Origin: Allomyces macrogynus ATCC 38327
Taxonomy: Eukaryota; Blastocladiomycota; Blastocladiomycetes; Blastocladiales; Blastocladiaceae
Direction of reading: 5' to 3'
Assembly: GCA_000151295.1 (NCBI GenBank)
Contig: GG745381.1
Span: 183,565 to 247,564 of the forward strand
Length of the DNA: 64,000 nucleotides
In this document: piece after piece, positions 1 through 9,845 of the stretch
Position numbering within the stretch: the stretch's first letter is position 1
Layout: each line of letters starts with the position of its first letter
Made by a program: the position numbers and the translations under genes
The notes under the pieces: model-generated
Told to the model about the DNA's origin: nothing
Seen by the model: only the letters and a program-made list of their open reading frames with translations
The model's database searches: none

Positions 1-100
1 GGGCCCGGCCGGAAATGGCGGTCGTGGGCCGGCCCCCCCGTCCAATTGAAATGGTTGCCAGGGACGAATTGGGCCCAAGTTCGGAATTCAAGTTTTTCAG

Positions 101-1226
101 GCGTTGGCGACAGGCGGGTGGGGGTTGGCACGGATCAGTGCGCGCGTGAAGCCGGCAATCACGACGACGTCTGCAGGACAGTATGCGTTCATGGCGCGCG
201 GTGGGGCCGGAGTGGACGTGTATGTGTTGGACACGGGCGTGTTTCAACGTACGTCTTGAGCAGTGTCTTGGATGCATGGCGTGAAGGGACCGCTGACGCT
301 GACGCTCATGTCTTGCCGTGCGTAGAACATTCCGACTTTGGCGGCCGCGCGATTCTCGGCGTGAATCTCGTCGACGAGAACGACGGCGACTTGAACGGCC
401 ATGGCACGTTTGTCGCGAGCGTCATGGCTGGAACCAATTTCGGGGTTGCGAAAAACGCGAATATCATCGACGTCAAGGTGCTCAACTCGGCCGGGTCCGG
501 GTTCTGGTCGACGGTCGTTGCCGCCATCAACTGGTACGTCGAGGTCGCGGCCATTGTGTCTCAGTGTGCACGAGGCATCGAGCTCACGCGTGTCTTACAG
601 GGTCGTGAATCGCGCCACCTCGACGGGCCGCCCCAGCATCATCAACATGTCCATCTCCGGCGACTTTTCCACGTTTCTCAACAACGCCATCACCGCGGCG
701 ACGCAGGCCAATGTGCACGTTGTCGTGGCCGCCGGTAACTCGGCCACTGACGCGTGTGTCAAGTCGCCCTCGTCGTGCTCGGATGCGGTCGTCGTCGGGT
801 CCATCTCGCGCACCGACACGATCTCGTCCTTCAGCAACTACGGCAAGTGCGTGACGCTGTTTGCGCCCGGCGAGGCCGTGCTGGGTGCGTCGACATTGGG
901 CGTGAACGCGACCAAGTTGATGAGCGGGACGAGTATGGCGGCGCCGCATGCTGCAGTACGTGTTTTTCAGGTTTCACTAAACCATGGGAGAAAGGGGGGA
1001 AAGGAAAACCTGACGCGTTGGATTCGTGGTTATGTAGGGCGTGATCGCGCAACTTCTCGCGCAATTCAACGTCGGCGTGCCGCTCACGAAAGAGTACCTC
1101 GTGCGCACCACGACCAAGGCCATGCTCACGGGCTTGCCGGCCAATTCGACGTCGCCGAATGCCATCTTGTACTCGGACCCGGGCCTGCTGACGCTCGCCA
1201 ACGCGTCGGCCGTGCTCTTCTCGTGA
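101..1226 (+). CDS. Subtilisin-like serine protease, proteinase K type (5' end missing)
   Basis: Secreted-type S8 serine endopeptidase. Exons read 101-248, 326-533, 601-955 and 1038-1226 (stop 1224-1226). All three introns start GTACGT, and the joined exons give 299 codons in one frame. The start of the mature domain shows GWGLARIS. The catalytic Asp lies in VYVLDTGV, His in LNGHGTFVAS and Ser in MSGTSMAAPHAAG; the oxyanion Asn is in VVVAAGNS. Spacing fits fungal proteinase K and cuticle-degrading proteases. The first exon seen begins after a probable acceptor (TTTTTCAG, 93-100), so the signal peptide and inhibitor I9 propeptide would lie left of the window; bases 1-100 are probably intron. 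No C-terminal extension follows the catalytic domain. The family call is secure. Substrate and role (nutrient or host-protein degradation) are not shown by the sequence. Confidence 0.93.
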
Positions 1227-1538
1227 AACCAAGGTGAGCTGTAACGACAACTAGGATGCGAACTTTGCAGTAAAACATGGCGCCCCGCACGGGATGGATG
1301 GGTGGGCGGGCGGGGACTGTATCACGTACATTGATTGGGGATGGGATGTTGGCGCGGGTGGAGAGAGAGACTAGTGCTTGGAATAATCAATATTTATTGC
1401 GCAGGGATAGGAATGGTCATCAGGCCGTGATTGCTCTACTCACGGGATCAGGACATGAACGCGACAGGCTGTGAAGGATGCATTGCTTTCAAAGCAAGAT
1501 GCGATGAACCGAGAACTGGCGGACAGAACCGAGCGCGT
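1227..1538. other. Intergenic, nothing recognised
   Basis: This is the presumed 3' UTR and downstream region of the subtilase. I see no coding frame with family similarity, no RNA gene and no repeat. Confidence 0.5.
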
Positions 1539-1694
1539 TGTTTTACCGGAATGATCACAGAAGTGCCGCCACTCGTAGCATCACGTCGGCGCGCGAGTGA
1601 GGGAACGGGTGGAGTCGGTGCACGAGTCGGTGGTGAGGTGGGGAGGTGGGGCGCCAGCACAGATGTGCTGGCCGCTCGTCGCGATGCACGCTGA
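1539..1694 (+). pseudogene. Relic or short paralogous exon of the coiled-coil protein C-terminus
   Basis: The + frame reads TGMITEVPPLVASRRRASEG followed by TGGVG, then stops at 1694. It matches the last part of the minus-strand protein at 17471-19585 (HGIVTDVPPLAAARRRASVG then MGGVG), about 17 identities in 25. Most nucleotide differences between the copies fall on third codon positions, so the motif was under protein-level selection after duplication. No upstream coiled-coil or other exons of this copy are visible. It lies in the same position relative to the tRNA-Gln as the full gene does at 17 kb. It is either a duplication remnant or the last exon of a gene I cannot assemble. Confidence 0.5.
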
Positions 1695-1864
1695 CGATGT
1701 TTCATTCACGTCGTCGAGTGTGGTCGAGGTGAGGATGGCGCGGACTGACACAGAGGTCTGCCTGCTCGCATTCCAAATTTCCAGGGGCGGTAGTTTGCAC
1801 CCCTGGAGAAGCCTAGCTGTCTGTCGCAATGGAAGCAAAAAGTTCAAAAATGAGATCTAGGTAG

Positions 1865-1936
1865 CGGTCCCACTGAGATTCGAACTCAGGTTGCTGGATT
1901 CAAAGTCCAGAGTGCTAACCACTACACTATGGGACC
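1865..1936 (-). tRNA. tRNA-Gln (anticodon TTG), copy 1
   Basis: The minus strand folds as a standard cloverleaf. It has a 7-bp acceptor GGTCCCA/TGGGACC, a D arm with AGTGGTTA loop, an anticodon stem CTGGA/TCCAG with loop CTTTGAA, and a T arm CTGAG/CTCAG with TTCGAAT. The anticodon TTG reads CAA. The discriminator base is G at 1865. No intron. A run of T follows within about 20 nt, as expected for Pol III termination. It differs from copy 3 at no position I can see, and from copy 2 at a few. Confidence 0.96.
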
Positions 1937-1982
1937 GATATTTTCCACTTGGAGGCGGTTGTCTCGCACGTTCCAGATGTGG

Positions 1983-1989
1983 TATATAT
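1983..1989 (-). promoter_or_regulatory. Upstream TATA element of tRNA-Gln copy 1
   Basis: An ATATATA stretch on the minus strand ends 46 nt before the tRNA 5' end. The same element sits at 46-47 nt before the other two tRNA-Gln genes, which suggests a TATA-assisted Pol III promoter as known in fission yeast and plants. Confidence 0.6.
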
Positions 1990-2154
1990 CCGAGTAGACC
2001 AACGCGACAACGAGAACGTCTAACTAGGAACAATGCTTGTTCTGCGGCCACCGCGAGCCACAGAACAGATAGAAATGACGAGTAACAGCACCTAAACACC
2101 TCCTGCACACAGCAAGTGCGCTGGCCTGATCGAAGACTGCGCCACTGAACAAAA

Positions 2155-2427
2155 ATGCCCAGGTCCAACCAAAATCAAACAAAACGAGAGCTGGAGTATG
2201 AGGCTATGGTACGCTCCCGCACAATAGTCCCGGACGGCGCTGCTGTGAGCAGCCTTCCTGACCTCGAGCTACATATCTTCCTCAACACTGCTCTTGATGA
2301 GGAGACAGAACTTTTACCTCGGCCAACCTTCAACGCCGGCCGTGCGCTAATGGTTTGGTCCAGGCGTGTCGCCCCCACCCCCTTGCTCTCGTCCGCGAGT
2401 TATTTTGGGCCCGACCCGTCCTGGTGA
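2155..2427 (+). other. Coding-like fragment in the duplicated tRNA flank
   Basis: This is a 90-codon open frame that includes DGAAVSSLPDLELHIFLNTA. The matching minus-strand frame at 16714-16845 gives DGAAVGSLPPDLELSIFLNT and then LDEETQYFYL. The left copy carries a 3-nt and a 2-nt deletion relative to the right, and the second shifts the frame after LDEET. I do not recognise the family. It could be a decayed small gene or non-coding sequence shared by duplication. Confidence 0.25.
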
Positions 2428-2676
2428 GGCAGCACCAATCGTAGGTCATCGCGTGTTATCTCTCGCATGATTCTGTTGCAGGTCCGCGGCGCAAGCGTGC
2501 GCGCTACGGTCTTCACATTTGAAAGTGGCCTCGAACAGATGATATGATCCATCACCATCCGAGCACCGAGTCGCGCAAAACCAAAGTCAAGAGTAAGATC
2601 CACTTCCCCAGTCCGATCCGCACCTTCTCCACCTACTACTCCCTCTCCTCTCCTCTATCCACATCAAGTCGACCTC

Positions 2677-5600
2677 CTACCCCTTGGGCTTCCGCACCGT
2701 CGTATCATACACGCGAATCAAATCCGCCTGTCCCGACTCGTTCTGCGAGAACGCAAACCCGCGTGCGCGCTTGAGCCGCTGCGCGACACGCGCCTTGTGC
2801 ACGGCCAGCCGGAACCGTTCCATCCGCGGGCGGTAGTCCGGCAAGTTAAATTTCTGAATCTCTTGCACGATATGGAACGCGCGCGCGCGGTGTTGCCGCG
2901 TGTAGTACTTGACGGCCACGTCGCGGACAAGACACAGCGCGGGCACGACAATCACGGCGGTGAGCCAGAAGGTGGGTGCCGCGAGCAGGTACTGCACACC
3001 CGCGAGTTCGCGCGAGACGCCGAGCAAGGGCGCGACGATGGCGTAGATCGGTAAGAAGACGAGCCACAGCGCGAGCGACCCGAACATCGCGAGCCACGCC
3101 CATTTCGTCCACCAGGCGGTCGCGAGCGCGGCCTTGAAGAGCACCGTGGCGAGGACGCCCGTGTAGAGCGTCGACCCCATGGCCCAGTGACCCGCGGCAT
3201 GGCCCGTGCCCATGACCACGTCCGGGTCAAAGATTGCCGTAGTCACAAAATAGAGCACGATCGAGTGCCAGACAGCGTTCAACGTCCAGGCCCAGAAAAT
3301 GCGCACGTTGAAGAACTCGCCTTTCGGGCCGGAGAAGTACATTTGCGGGTACCGATCGAGCATGCGCGCCGACGCGTGCTGGTCGAAAATGCCCATGACG
3401 AGCGGCGGGAGCACGGCAAAGGCCACGTTGAAGAACGAGATTGTCCATGACTCGTAGACGGTTTGGCCCGAGAAGAGCGTGAACAGAGCAAACTTCATTT
3501 CGGAGTCGAGGTCGGTCAGTTCCGTTTGACAGTGAACCGCGGTCTGATCCGAAGGTACAAGCAGCGAACGTACCCAGAACTGCGTCATGTAGAGGCAAAT
3601 GTTCTTGTAGAACGAGTAGAGGATCAGCTTGGCGAGCCGCTGGTAGGACCACGCGCCGTGCACGAGCAACAGTTTGCGCAGGTACCGGAACTGGGCAATC
3701 GCGAAATCGGCCGACCGCGCCGCTTGCAGACCCTCCATGCCATTGATCCCGACCCCGACGTGTGCCGCCTGGATCATAGACACATCGTTGGCACCGTCGC
3801 CAATCGCTAGAGACCAGCCATCCGGTCGCGTTAGTTTCGCAGCACACGCGACTCGAGAATGACCACAATCAGCGGACCTAGCGTCGTCGACCTACGGTGA
3901 TCCTTGACGAGCTTTACGACCAGCGACTTTTGTAGCGGGCTCACACGGCAGCACAGCACGGCCTTGCACATGCACGCCAGCTCGAGAAACTGCTGCTCGA
4001 GTTCCTTGGACAGCGCAAACTGCAGCGTGCGGCCATCAATAATCAGCGCGAGTGCCTCTGACTCGCTCGCCCCCGCCGCCGCGGCCTGCGACGCGCCCGT
4101 CTGCTTGAGCGGCACCCCGATCGCCGACCCGAGCAGGTGCATAGTCGTGTTGGCGCCGCGCAAGAGACCCGTGGTCATGGTTTCGGCAACTGGTTCCTGG
4201 TAGTCGACGACGGCGGTGGTCGCTGCGGTCGCTGCGGCGAGAGACCGGACCTGTGCAAGCTGCCGCTCGAGTTCGGCCTTGGTTTCGTGGAAAGTGTCGT
4301 AGTTGAGCACGAGCAGATTCATATCTTCGGTCAAGAGCTTTGCGGAATAGCCGATGTTAATAGCGGTCTCCTGACGGTCGCCCGTGAGGACCCTACAAAA
4401 ATAAACCCAGCCGTGTCAGTTTTCCGAGCCACATCGTCCTCAAATACCACGCCGAACGTACCAAATCTTGATCCCGGCCATGGCCAGCGTCGCAATCGTC
4501 TCCGGCACCCCATCCTGCAACTTATCCTCGATCGCCGTCGCTCCCAAGAGCACCAAGTCTTTTTCAATCATCTCGGCCGCCTTATCCAGCTCCTCGGCAC
4601 GATCCACGAGCGTCGTCGCCGCCTTTTCATACACCGCCGCCCACGCCGCGTACTCGTCCTGCGGAACCGTGCGGTGCGCGATACACAGCGTGCGCAGTCC
4701 CTCCGTCGCGTACTCTTCCAGCGCCGCCAACGTCGCGGGCACGTACGGGTTCATGCCCGGCCGCTTATCGAGCCGCTCCAAGATGACCGTGTCGGCACCC
4801 TTGGTGTACAACTTGATCGTCCCGTCCGGCAGGCGCAGGATGGCCGACATGCGTTTGCGCGTCGAGTTGAACTCGCAGATGTTGAGCACTTCGACTTCGA
4901 CGTCACGTTGGCCGCGGATATTGATCGTGATTGTCGTCGGCCGCCGCGTGTGGAAGACGTACCCGAGCGCCTGCGCGCCGGCGACGAGCGCACCCTCGTC
5001 GGGCGAACTCGCCTGGTACTTGATCTCGCCTGGTAAACCGTCCTCGGGCACCGACGGGATCACCGTGTGGCAGGCCGAGAGGAGAAACAGAAACTCGTGA
5101 ATGTCCGCGCCACTTGGTCCATCGAGGTCCGCGACAAGCCGCGCGAAATCGTAGATCTGCAATGCCGATGCGTCCGACATGCTGTCGCCGTTCTTTTTGC
5201 CTTCCGGCAACTTGTCCGTGTAGCAGGTGCCGGCAATCACGCACTGCCGGTACTGCATGACGTTGCACGTGAGCGTGCCCGTTTTGTCGGAGAAGATGTA
5301 CTCGATTTGGCCGAGTTCCTCGACGAGCGACGAGGTCCGGCACAGCGCCGGCGTGTCGGAGAACTCGTAGTACATGTCGAGGTCGGCGTTGATCAGCTGC
5401 GCCTGCTGGTACTTGACGATTTCGACCGTGACCATGAGCGAGATCGGGATCAGGTTGTTGAACACTAGGTCGTCGGTGCCGGTGAGTGAGCACGTGGTCC
5501 GATGCGAGTTACACGGCCGCAGCACAAAGTAGAACATACAGATGATGAATGTGAGCACGTTGCGCAGGAAGGCGACCCCCTCGGTATACTCTGCATTGGC

Positions 5601-6670
5601 CCCACGCGACGCGAGGTACCACTGCACCGTCTCCAAATCCAAGATCAGTGTCCCGACCGAGCACGCGAGCGCGAGCGCGAGTAAAATCAAGAACAAGAAC
5701 ACAATCTGCGTATTCGTCATGCGTTCCATATTCGTGCGCTTGATCGGTGCCGCCGACGCATTGCGCATCAGTTTCGACTCGTGCCCCGTGAAGATCGCGA
5801 CCCCATAGACCCACGGCGTATTGCGCAACTGCGCGCCGCGCAGCAATACCTGCGCCGGATCCAGCGGAATCCGCTGGCCCGTCGACGCGATCTTGAGCGT
5901 GCCGTCAAACGTATACAGCGAATTATTCGGCCGCTCCGACTCGATCGTTCCGTGCAACGTCGCGACCTCGGAGGGGCTCGTCAAGTGGCCCGTCTCCTTC
6001 CGCCCTTGCTTGATTTTCAAGTTGGTCTCGCCGTCCAAATTGCTCGTTTCAATGTAGCAGATCGCGTCGGGTTCCGACGACGAGAGCAGGATCAAGTCGG
6101 CCGCGAAAAACTCGCCGTTCTCGACGCGGAGAATGTCGCCAACGACGACTTCGTCCCACCGTTTCGGGAGAAACTCGGACCCGACAAGCACTTTCACGAG
6201 CCGCGCATTCACTTCGTTGTCGGCGCGGTGCCGCTTCAGGTCCTCCATGGCCTCCTTGAACGCCGTGCACAGCAGGACCGCGGCGAGCGGGATGATCGTC
6301 GTGAGCTAGAGCGCGTCCGTGCCGTGCCGCTCGGTCCGTCAGTCTCGCGCGCTCCTCCAGCTGGATCGCTCACAAACGCGCGCGCGCGTACCTTGCTCGT
6401 CGGGCTAATCCCGTCAATCTGCTGAATGCTTGCCGTAAACAGGAAAAACAGGTTCGCGTATTTCGAGAACTCGCCGAGCAGGAACTTGGGCACGAACGAG
6501 AACACATTGTACTTAGCCGTGGAAATGGCGTTGTGCAGGTACCCGTAGCTCGCGTTGTTGGACGCGTCGTTCAGGTGAATGTACCGCCCGACGCCCGAGC
6601 CGCCGGTGCCGGTCCCGCCACTCGAGTCGAATCTCGTCCATTGGCCGAAGCGCCGCCGGATCCAGTCCAT
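2677..6670 (-). CDS. P4-type phospholipid-translocating ATPase (Drs2/ATP8A-like flippase)
   Basis: Flips aminophospholipids such as phosphatidylserine from the lumenal to the cytosolic leaflet of Golgi, endosomal or plasma membranes, usually with a Cdc50 subunit. Exons on the minus strand: 6670-6392, 6305-5540, 5464-4462, 4392-3878, 3806-3574, 3492-2677. They total 3612 nt, giving 1203 aa in one frame. Visible motifs: actuator-domain SNLDGETNLK; the P4 signature NNLIPISLMVTVEIVKY in TM4; phosphorylation site DKTGTLT near residue 407; nucleotide-domain LYTKGAD; hinge AIGDGANDVSMIQAAHVGVG; and about ten membrane helices. PISL in TM4 separates it from ion-pumping P-type ATPases. The intron at 3493-3573 is a multiple of three and would read through; I removed it because QFW then joins FALFTLFSGQT as in the family. 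The short N-terminus and intact core fit the Drs2/ATP8A branch better than Dnf1/2 or Neo1. Its partner is not in the window. Confidence 0.95.
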
Positions 6671-7278
6671 GGTTGAGGTGCGCGTCTCGGGTCGGTAGGG
6701 AGTGGAAGGAAAATGGTTTGGAGGGCGCGCAAGAAGGGGAAATGGGTGGATGGTGTTGCAGTAGCCCCGTCGTCGTCGTCGTCTTGGGCGTCCCGGCCAG
6801 CGGGGCGTCCGCGGAGGGCGTTTTGAGGACCGTCTAGTGAGAATGCGGCGAGTCTTGCCACGTCTTGGTGGGGAGAGAAAGGAGGAAATGGGGTCGACGG
6901 GGGGGATGCGCGCCAAAGCAGCTCAACCGACGCGTGCAGCAAAGGGAGCGATCAAGTCACCTGGCCGCGTATATTACGCTTGATATCTCCAAGTCGAGCC
7001 AGCTGGCGCGAACGAGTGCTCCGCGAGAGCCGAGAACATGACGAACGCCCCCCTGCACCATCAGTACCATCAGCCGTGGCCGTGTGCTCGTTAGTTGGTG
7101 GTCGCGCTGCACCGTTCCTTGCTGGCGGTGAGCGACACGTTCAAACTGGAAAGCAAAACGAAACCCACGAGAAAGTAAATACAGAACAAACATGGATGCA
7201 ATGGAGACTATACACGTGGGGGGATGCAATAACTTGACCGGGCCAACCAAACCACCAACAAGCGCAAATATGCGCATA
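6671..7278. other. Promoter region of the flippase and 3' flank of the syntaxin gene
   Basis: About 600 nt without a supported gene. The half next to 6670 is C/T-rich on the minus strand and probably holds the flippase 5' UTR. I see no clear TATA box, RNA gene or repeat. Confidence 0.4.
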
Positions 7279-8877
7279 TCACGGCGCCTTGGTCGGAGTC
7301 GGTGCCGCGGGCGCGCCGGACGTTGGAGCCGGACCAGCCGCTCCTGGTGCCGACGACGCGGTCGGTGTCGGCGTCGCGCCTGCGACCGTCGTTGTCGTCG
7401 TCACGGCCGCTGCGGCCCCATCCTTGTTGCCGAAAATCAAGTACGAGAACGGCCCAAAAACAAACAAGTAGACGGCGACGGCAAGAATAATCACAACCAC
7501 GCACGCGCACAGGTACCACGACCACTTGATACTGTTTTTCCGAATCTCGACCGCCTTTTCAATCTCCTTCTCGCCCTTTTCCAGCTCGACAACTGTGTCC
7601 TCGACGTGCTCGGTAATCTGCGTGATCGTGTAATCCTGCTGCTCAATCAGCGTATTCAAGTCCAGGAACAGCTGCGCCAATTCCTCGACCGTGCGTTCAA
7701 TCGCTTGCAGTTCCGCGTGCCGGTCCTGCACCGACTGCAATGCGCGGCGCGCCTCGCCGTATCGTGACGAGTGCAGGACTTGTTGCGCAAAGATTTGCCC
7801 GCCGGACGCCATGTACTCGTCCACGTCGGCGTCGGTCGCGTCAGGCTGCACAATGCGCATTTCGCGCAGCATCCGGTCGCGCTGCCGCTGCTGGAAGGCG
7901 GTTTCGGCCGCGTGGAAGGCGCGCACGTCCTCTTGGTACTTCTTTTTGACCGTGACAAGCTGGTTGGCGCACATGACGTAGTCGGCGGTGCCCTTGGTCA
8001 TGCCACCAAGGTCCTTGTCGAGCGCTATCCGCGAATCGAATCGGTCAGTGATCCAGATCCAGTCCAAGACCAGATTGTTCCAGAACTCACGACATACCCG
8101 CCATATCCGACCGAATCCGGCCCAACACGTCTTTTGTCATTTCCGTCACCTGATCAATCTCGCGCTGGTTCGCGGCCATTTGGTGGTCGGGCATCGCATC
8201 AAACGCGCGCCGGTGCAACTGGTCCAGGTGCTGTAGGTCGTTGCGCACGCGCTTGAGCGCCGCGTCCATGGCGGCCACGTCGTCCAAGAACTTGGCGACG
8301 CCCTTGTCTCCGGGACCCAGCGGGGACATTTCAACGCCGCCGGGCCCGTTGGCGCCGGGGGCCATGGTCATCGGGCGTTGAATGCCAGCGGCCTAGAGGA
8401 GGAGGTCGTCGTCAGCGTTTGGTGCGGTGCTGGACTTGCCGAATCGACGACGAGTGGGCATACGCGTAATTGCGCCATCCGGTCGCGCGGCCCCCCACCT
8501 GCGGGCGGCGAGGTCGACGGCTGCACCCGCCCACTACCACCCATACTACGCATCGACCCGGCGTCGGACGGCCGGTGCATCGGCGCAGGACCGAATCCGC
8601 TGGCATTGGGTGGAGGACCGCGTGGACTCGACGCCCCGCGTGGGCTCGGACCGCGGGCGTCCGGGTAGCCGCCGCGCGCGTCAGAGTACCCGCCGCGGTC
8701 GGGGTACCCGGCGCCAGAGTTGTTGTTGTAGCCGCGGTCGTTGGGGCTGCTGTAATTGGAGCGGTCGTTGCCGAAGCCCGCGTTCCCGCGCGGGCCGGGG
8801 CGGCCATACCCGCCGCCAGGGCCGTTGCGATCGCTGTAGCCGCCAGCGGGCGGGCGCGGTGGTGGGTAGCCGGACAT
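7279..8877 (-). CDS. Plasma-membrane-type syntaxin (t-SNARE, Sso/syntaxin-1 class) with long tails
   Basis: Qa-SNARE for exocytic fusion. Exons 8877-8464, 8392-8098 and 8024-7279 give 484 aa in frame. Residues 1-140 are low-complexity, rich in Gly, Pro, Arg and Tyr with repeated RGGYxD-like units. Residues about 165-320 are helical and fit an Habc domain. The SNARE motif is about 328-392 (LAQLFLDLNTLIEQQDYTI, zero-layer Q near 366), followed by a basic stretch and a transmembrane helix at about 404-426. Two things are odd for a syntaxin: the roughly 140-residue N-terminal extension, and about 58 residues after the membrane anchor, rich in Ala, Thr and Pro, which would be extracellular. Usual syntaxins are about 300 aa and end at the anchor. 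The start ATG at 8877 is the first in a clean frame; a later start near 8371 would give a normal-sized protein. Confidence 0.88.
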
Positions 8878-9221
8878 GGCTGAGGGAGAGGCGTGCAGCT
8901 GGTTGGTCGAGTGCGAGGGTTGCGGCGCAGGTACGCGTGGCGAAGGGTCGGCCGGGCTCGGTCTCGATGGATTGGTGGATTGGCTCGACGGCGGGCGACC
9001 AGCGTTCGCGCGGAGAGATTGCGGTCGGCGTGGCAGCGTGCGGCGTGCAGGCGGCTGTGGGGGAGGCCGGCGGTGGCGAAATCGTGCGTGGTGGGCGGTG
9101 GAGAGGGCAACAGGGCAGAGTCCTGCCTGCAGCTCCGAGGCAGAGCGTGAGGTAAGAAACTGCAACAAAAAGGTCACAGACGCAAGCTGCCAGCTCTCTG
9201 TTCCACCTCAAGGAAAATGAC
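8878..9221. other. Intergenic between the syntaxin gene and tRNA-Gln copy 2
   Basis: About 340 nt, probably the syntaxin promoter and 5' UTR. No TATA box or other element recognised. Confidence 0.35.
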
Positions 9222-9293
9222 CGGTCCCACTGAGATTCGAACTCAGGTTACTGGATTCAAAGTCCAGGGTGCTAACCACTACACTATGGGACC
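9222..9293 (-). tRNA. tRNA-Gln (anticodon TTG), copy 2
   Basis: Same cloverleaf as copies 1 and 3, with acceptor GGTCCCA/TGGGACC, anticodon loop CTTTGAA and T loop TTCGAAT. It has a C for T before the anticodon stem and an A for G in the variable region. A TTTT run follows about 5 nt after the 3' end. Its flanks lack the other duplicated sequences, so this copy arose separately. Confidence 0.95.
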
Positions 9294-9339
9294 GAACTTG
9301 TTCCTCTTTTGGAGGTGATGTTGTAATTTTGGGATTAGG

Positions 9340-9346
9340 TATATAA
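9340..9346 (-). promoter_or_regulatory. Upstream TATA element of tRNA-Gln copy 2
   Basis: TATATA lies with a 46-nt gap to the tRNA 5' end. The surrounding flank otherwise shows little similarity to the flanks of copies 1 and 3, so conservation of this element at fixed spacing is meaningful. Confidence 0.6.
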
Positions 9347-9481
9347 CCAGCTAGACTCCGAAGCGGCACATCGCCACCGCCGCCACTCGTTTGCAGAACG
9401 AACACCGAGGCAAAATCATCGCGCTTCATTTCGCCGTCCTTCGCGAAAATCGACGGCGACGAAGGCCAACCAACGACGACA

Positions 9482-9511
9482 ACCACCACCACCACCACCA
9501 CCACCACCACC
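9482..9511 (+). repeat. (ACC)10 microsatellite
   Basis: Ten perfect ACC units upstream of the first LRR gene. Apparently in 5' flanking or UTR sequence. Confidence 0.95.
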
Positions 9512-9845
9512 GCGCGCGCCGCCACGACGCCGCCTGCAGAGACCAAGGAAGCGGCCGGCATCACATCAGCGACGCGGCCAAGGGCGCCGCGCGTGATCCA
9601 GCTGCACGGACCAGCAACAACCGTGCCCCCTTACACCACTTCACGGATCCGTGCAGGACACCATCTACTCGAGGGCACCCACGCTCGTCAAGCACGCTCC
9701 TGCGCTGTCGACGTGCGCGACCCGGACGTGCCAAGCAACTTGATTGCAGGACGAGCTTGAAGGGAACGCACGGTTCAAGCGCAGCGGACCAACCGTCAAC
9801 AAGCACGTCTATTGATCACGCTCATCTCGACCCACAACGACCAAT

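Larger units (their letters stand above)
1539..2545 (-). repeat. Left arm of a roughly 1-kb inverted segmental duplication
   Basis: The reverse complement of this block matches 16515-17600. In order it holds the flank near 2545, a small coding-like stretch (2155-2427), the tRNA-Gln with its upstream TATA, and the C-terminal fragment of the coiled-coil protein. The best-kept part (about 2225-2360 against 16700-16840) is around 90 percent identical by eye with small indels. Boundaries are approximate. Confidence 0.75.

Noticed and set aside
1539..2545. Transposon with terminal inverted repeats formed with 16515-17600
   Set aside because: The two arms contain a tRNA gene and the end of a host gene, the interior carries ordinary conserved genes, and there is no transposase; segmental duplication fits better.
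4137..5036. 299-codon + frame inside the flippase gene
   Set aside because: Antisense shadow of conserved P-type ATPase exons.
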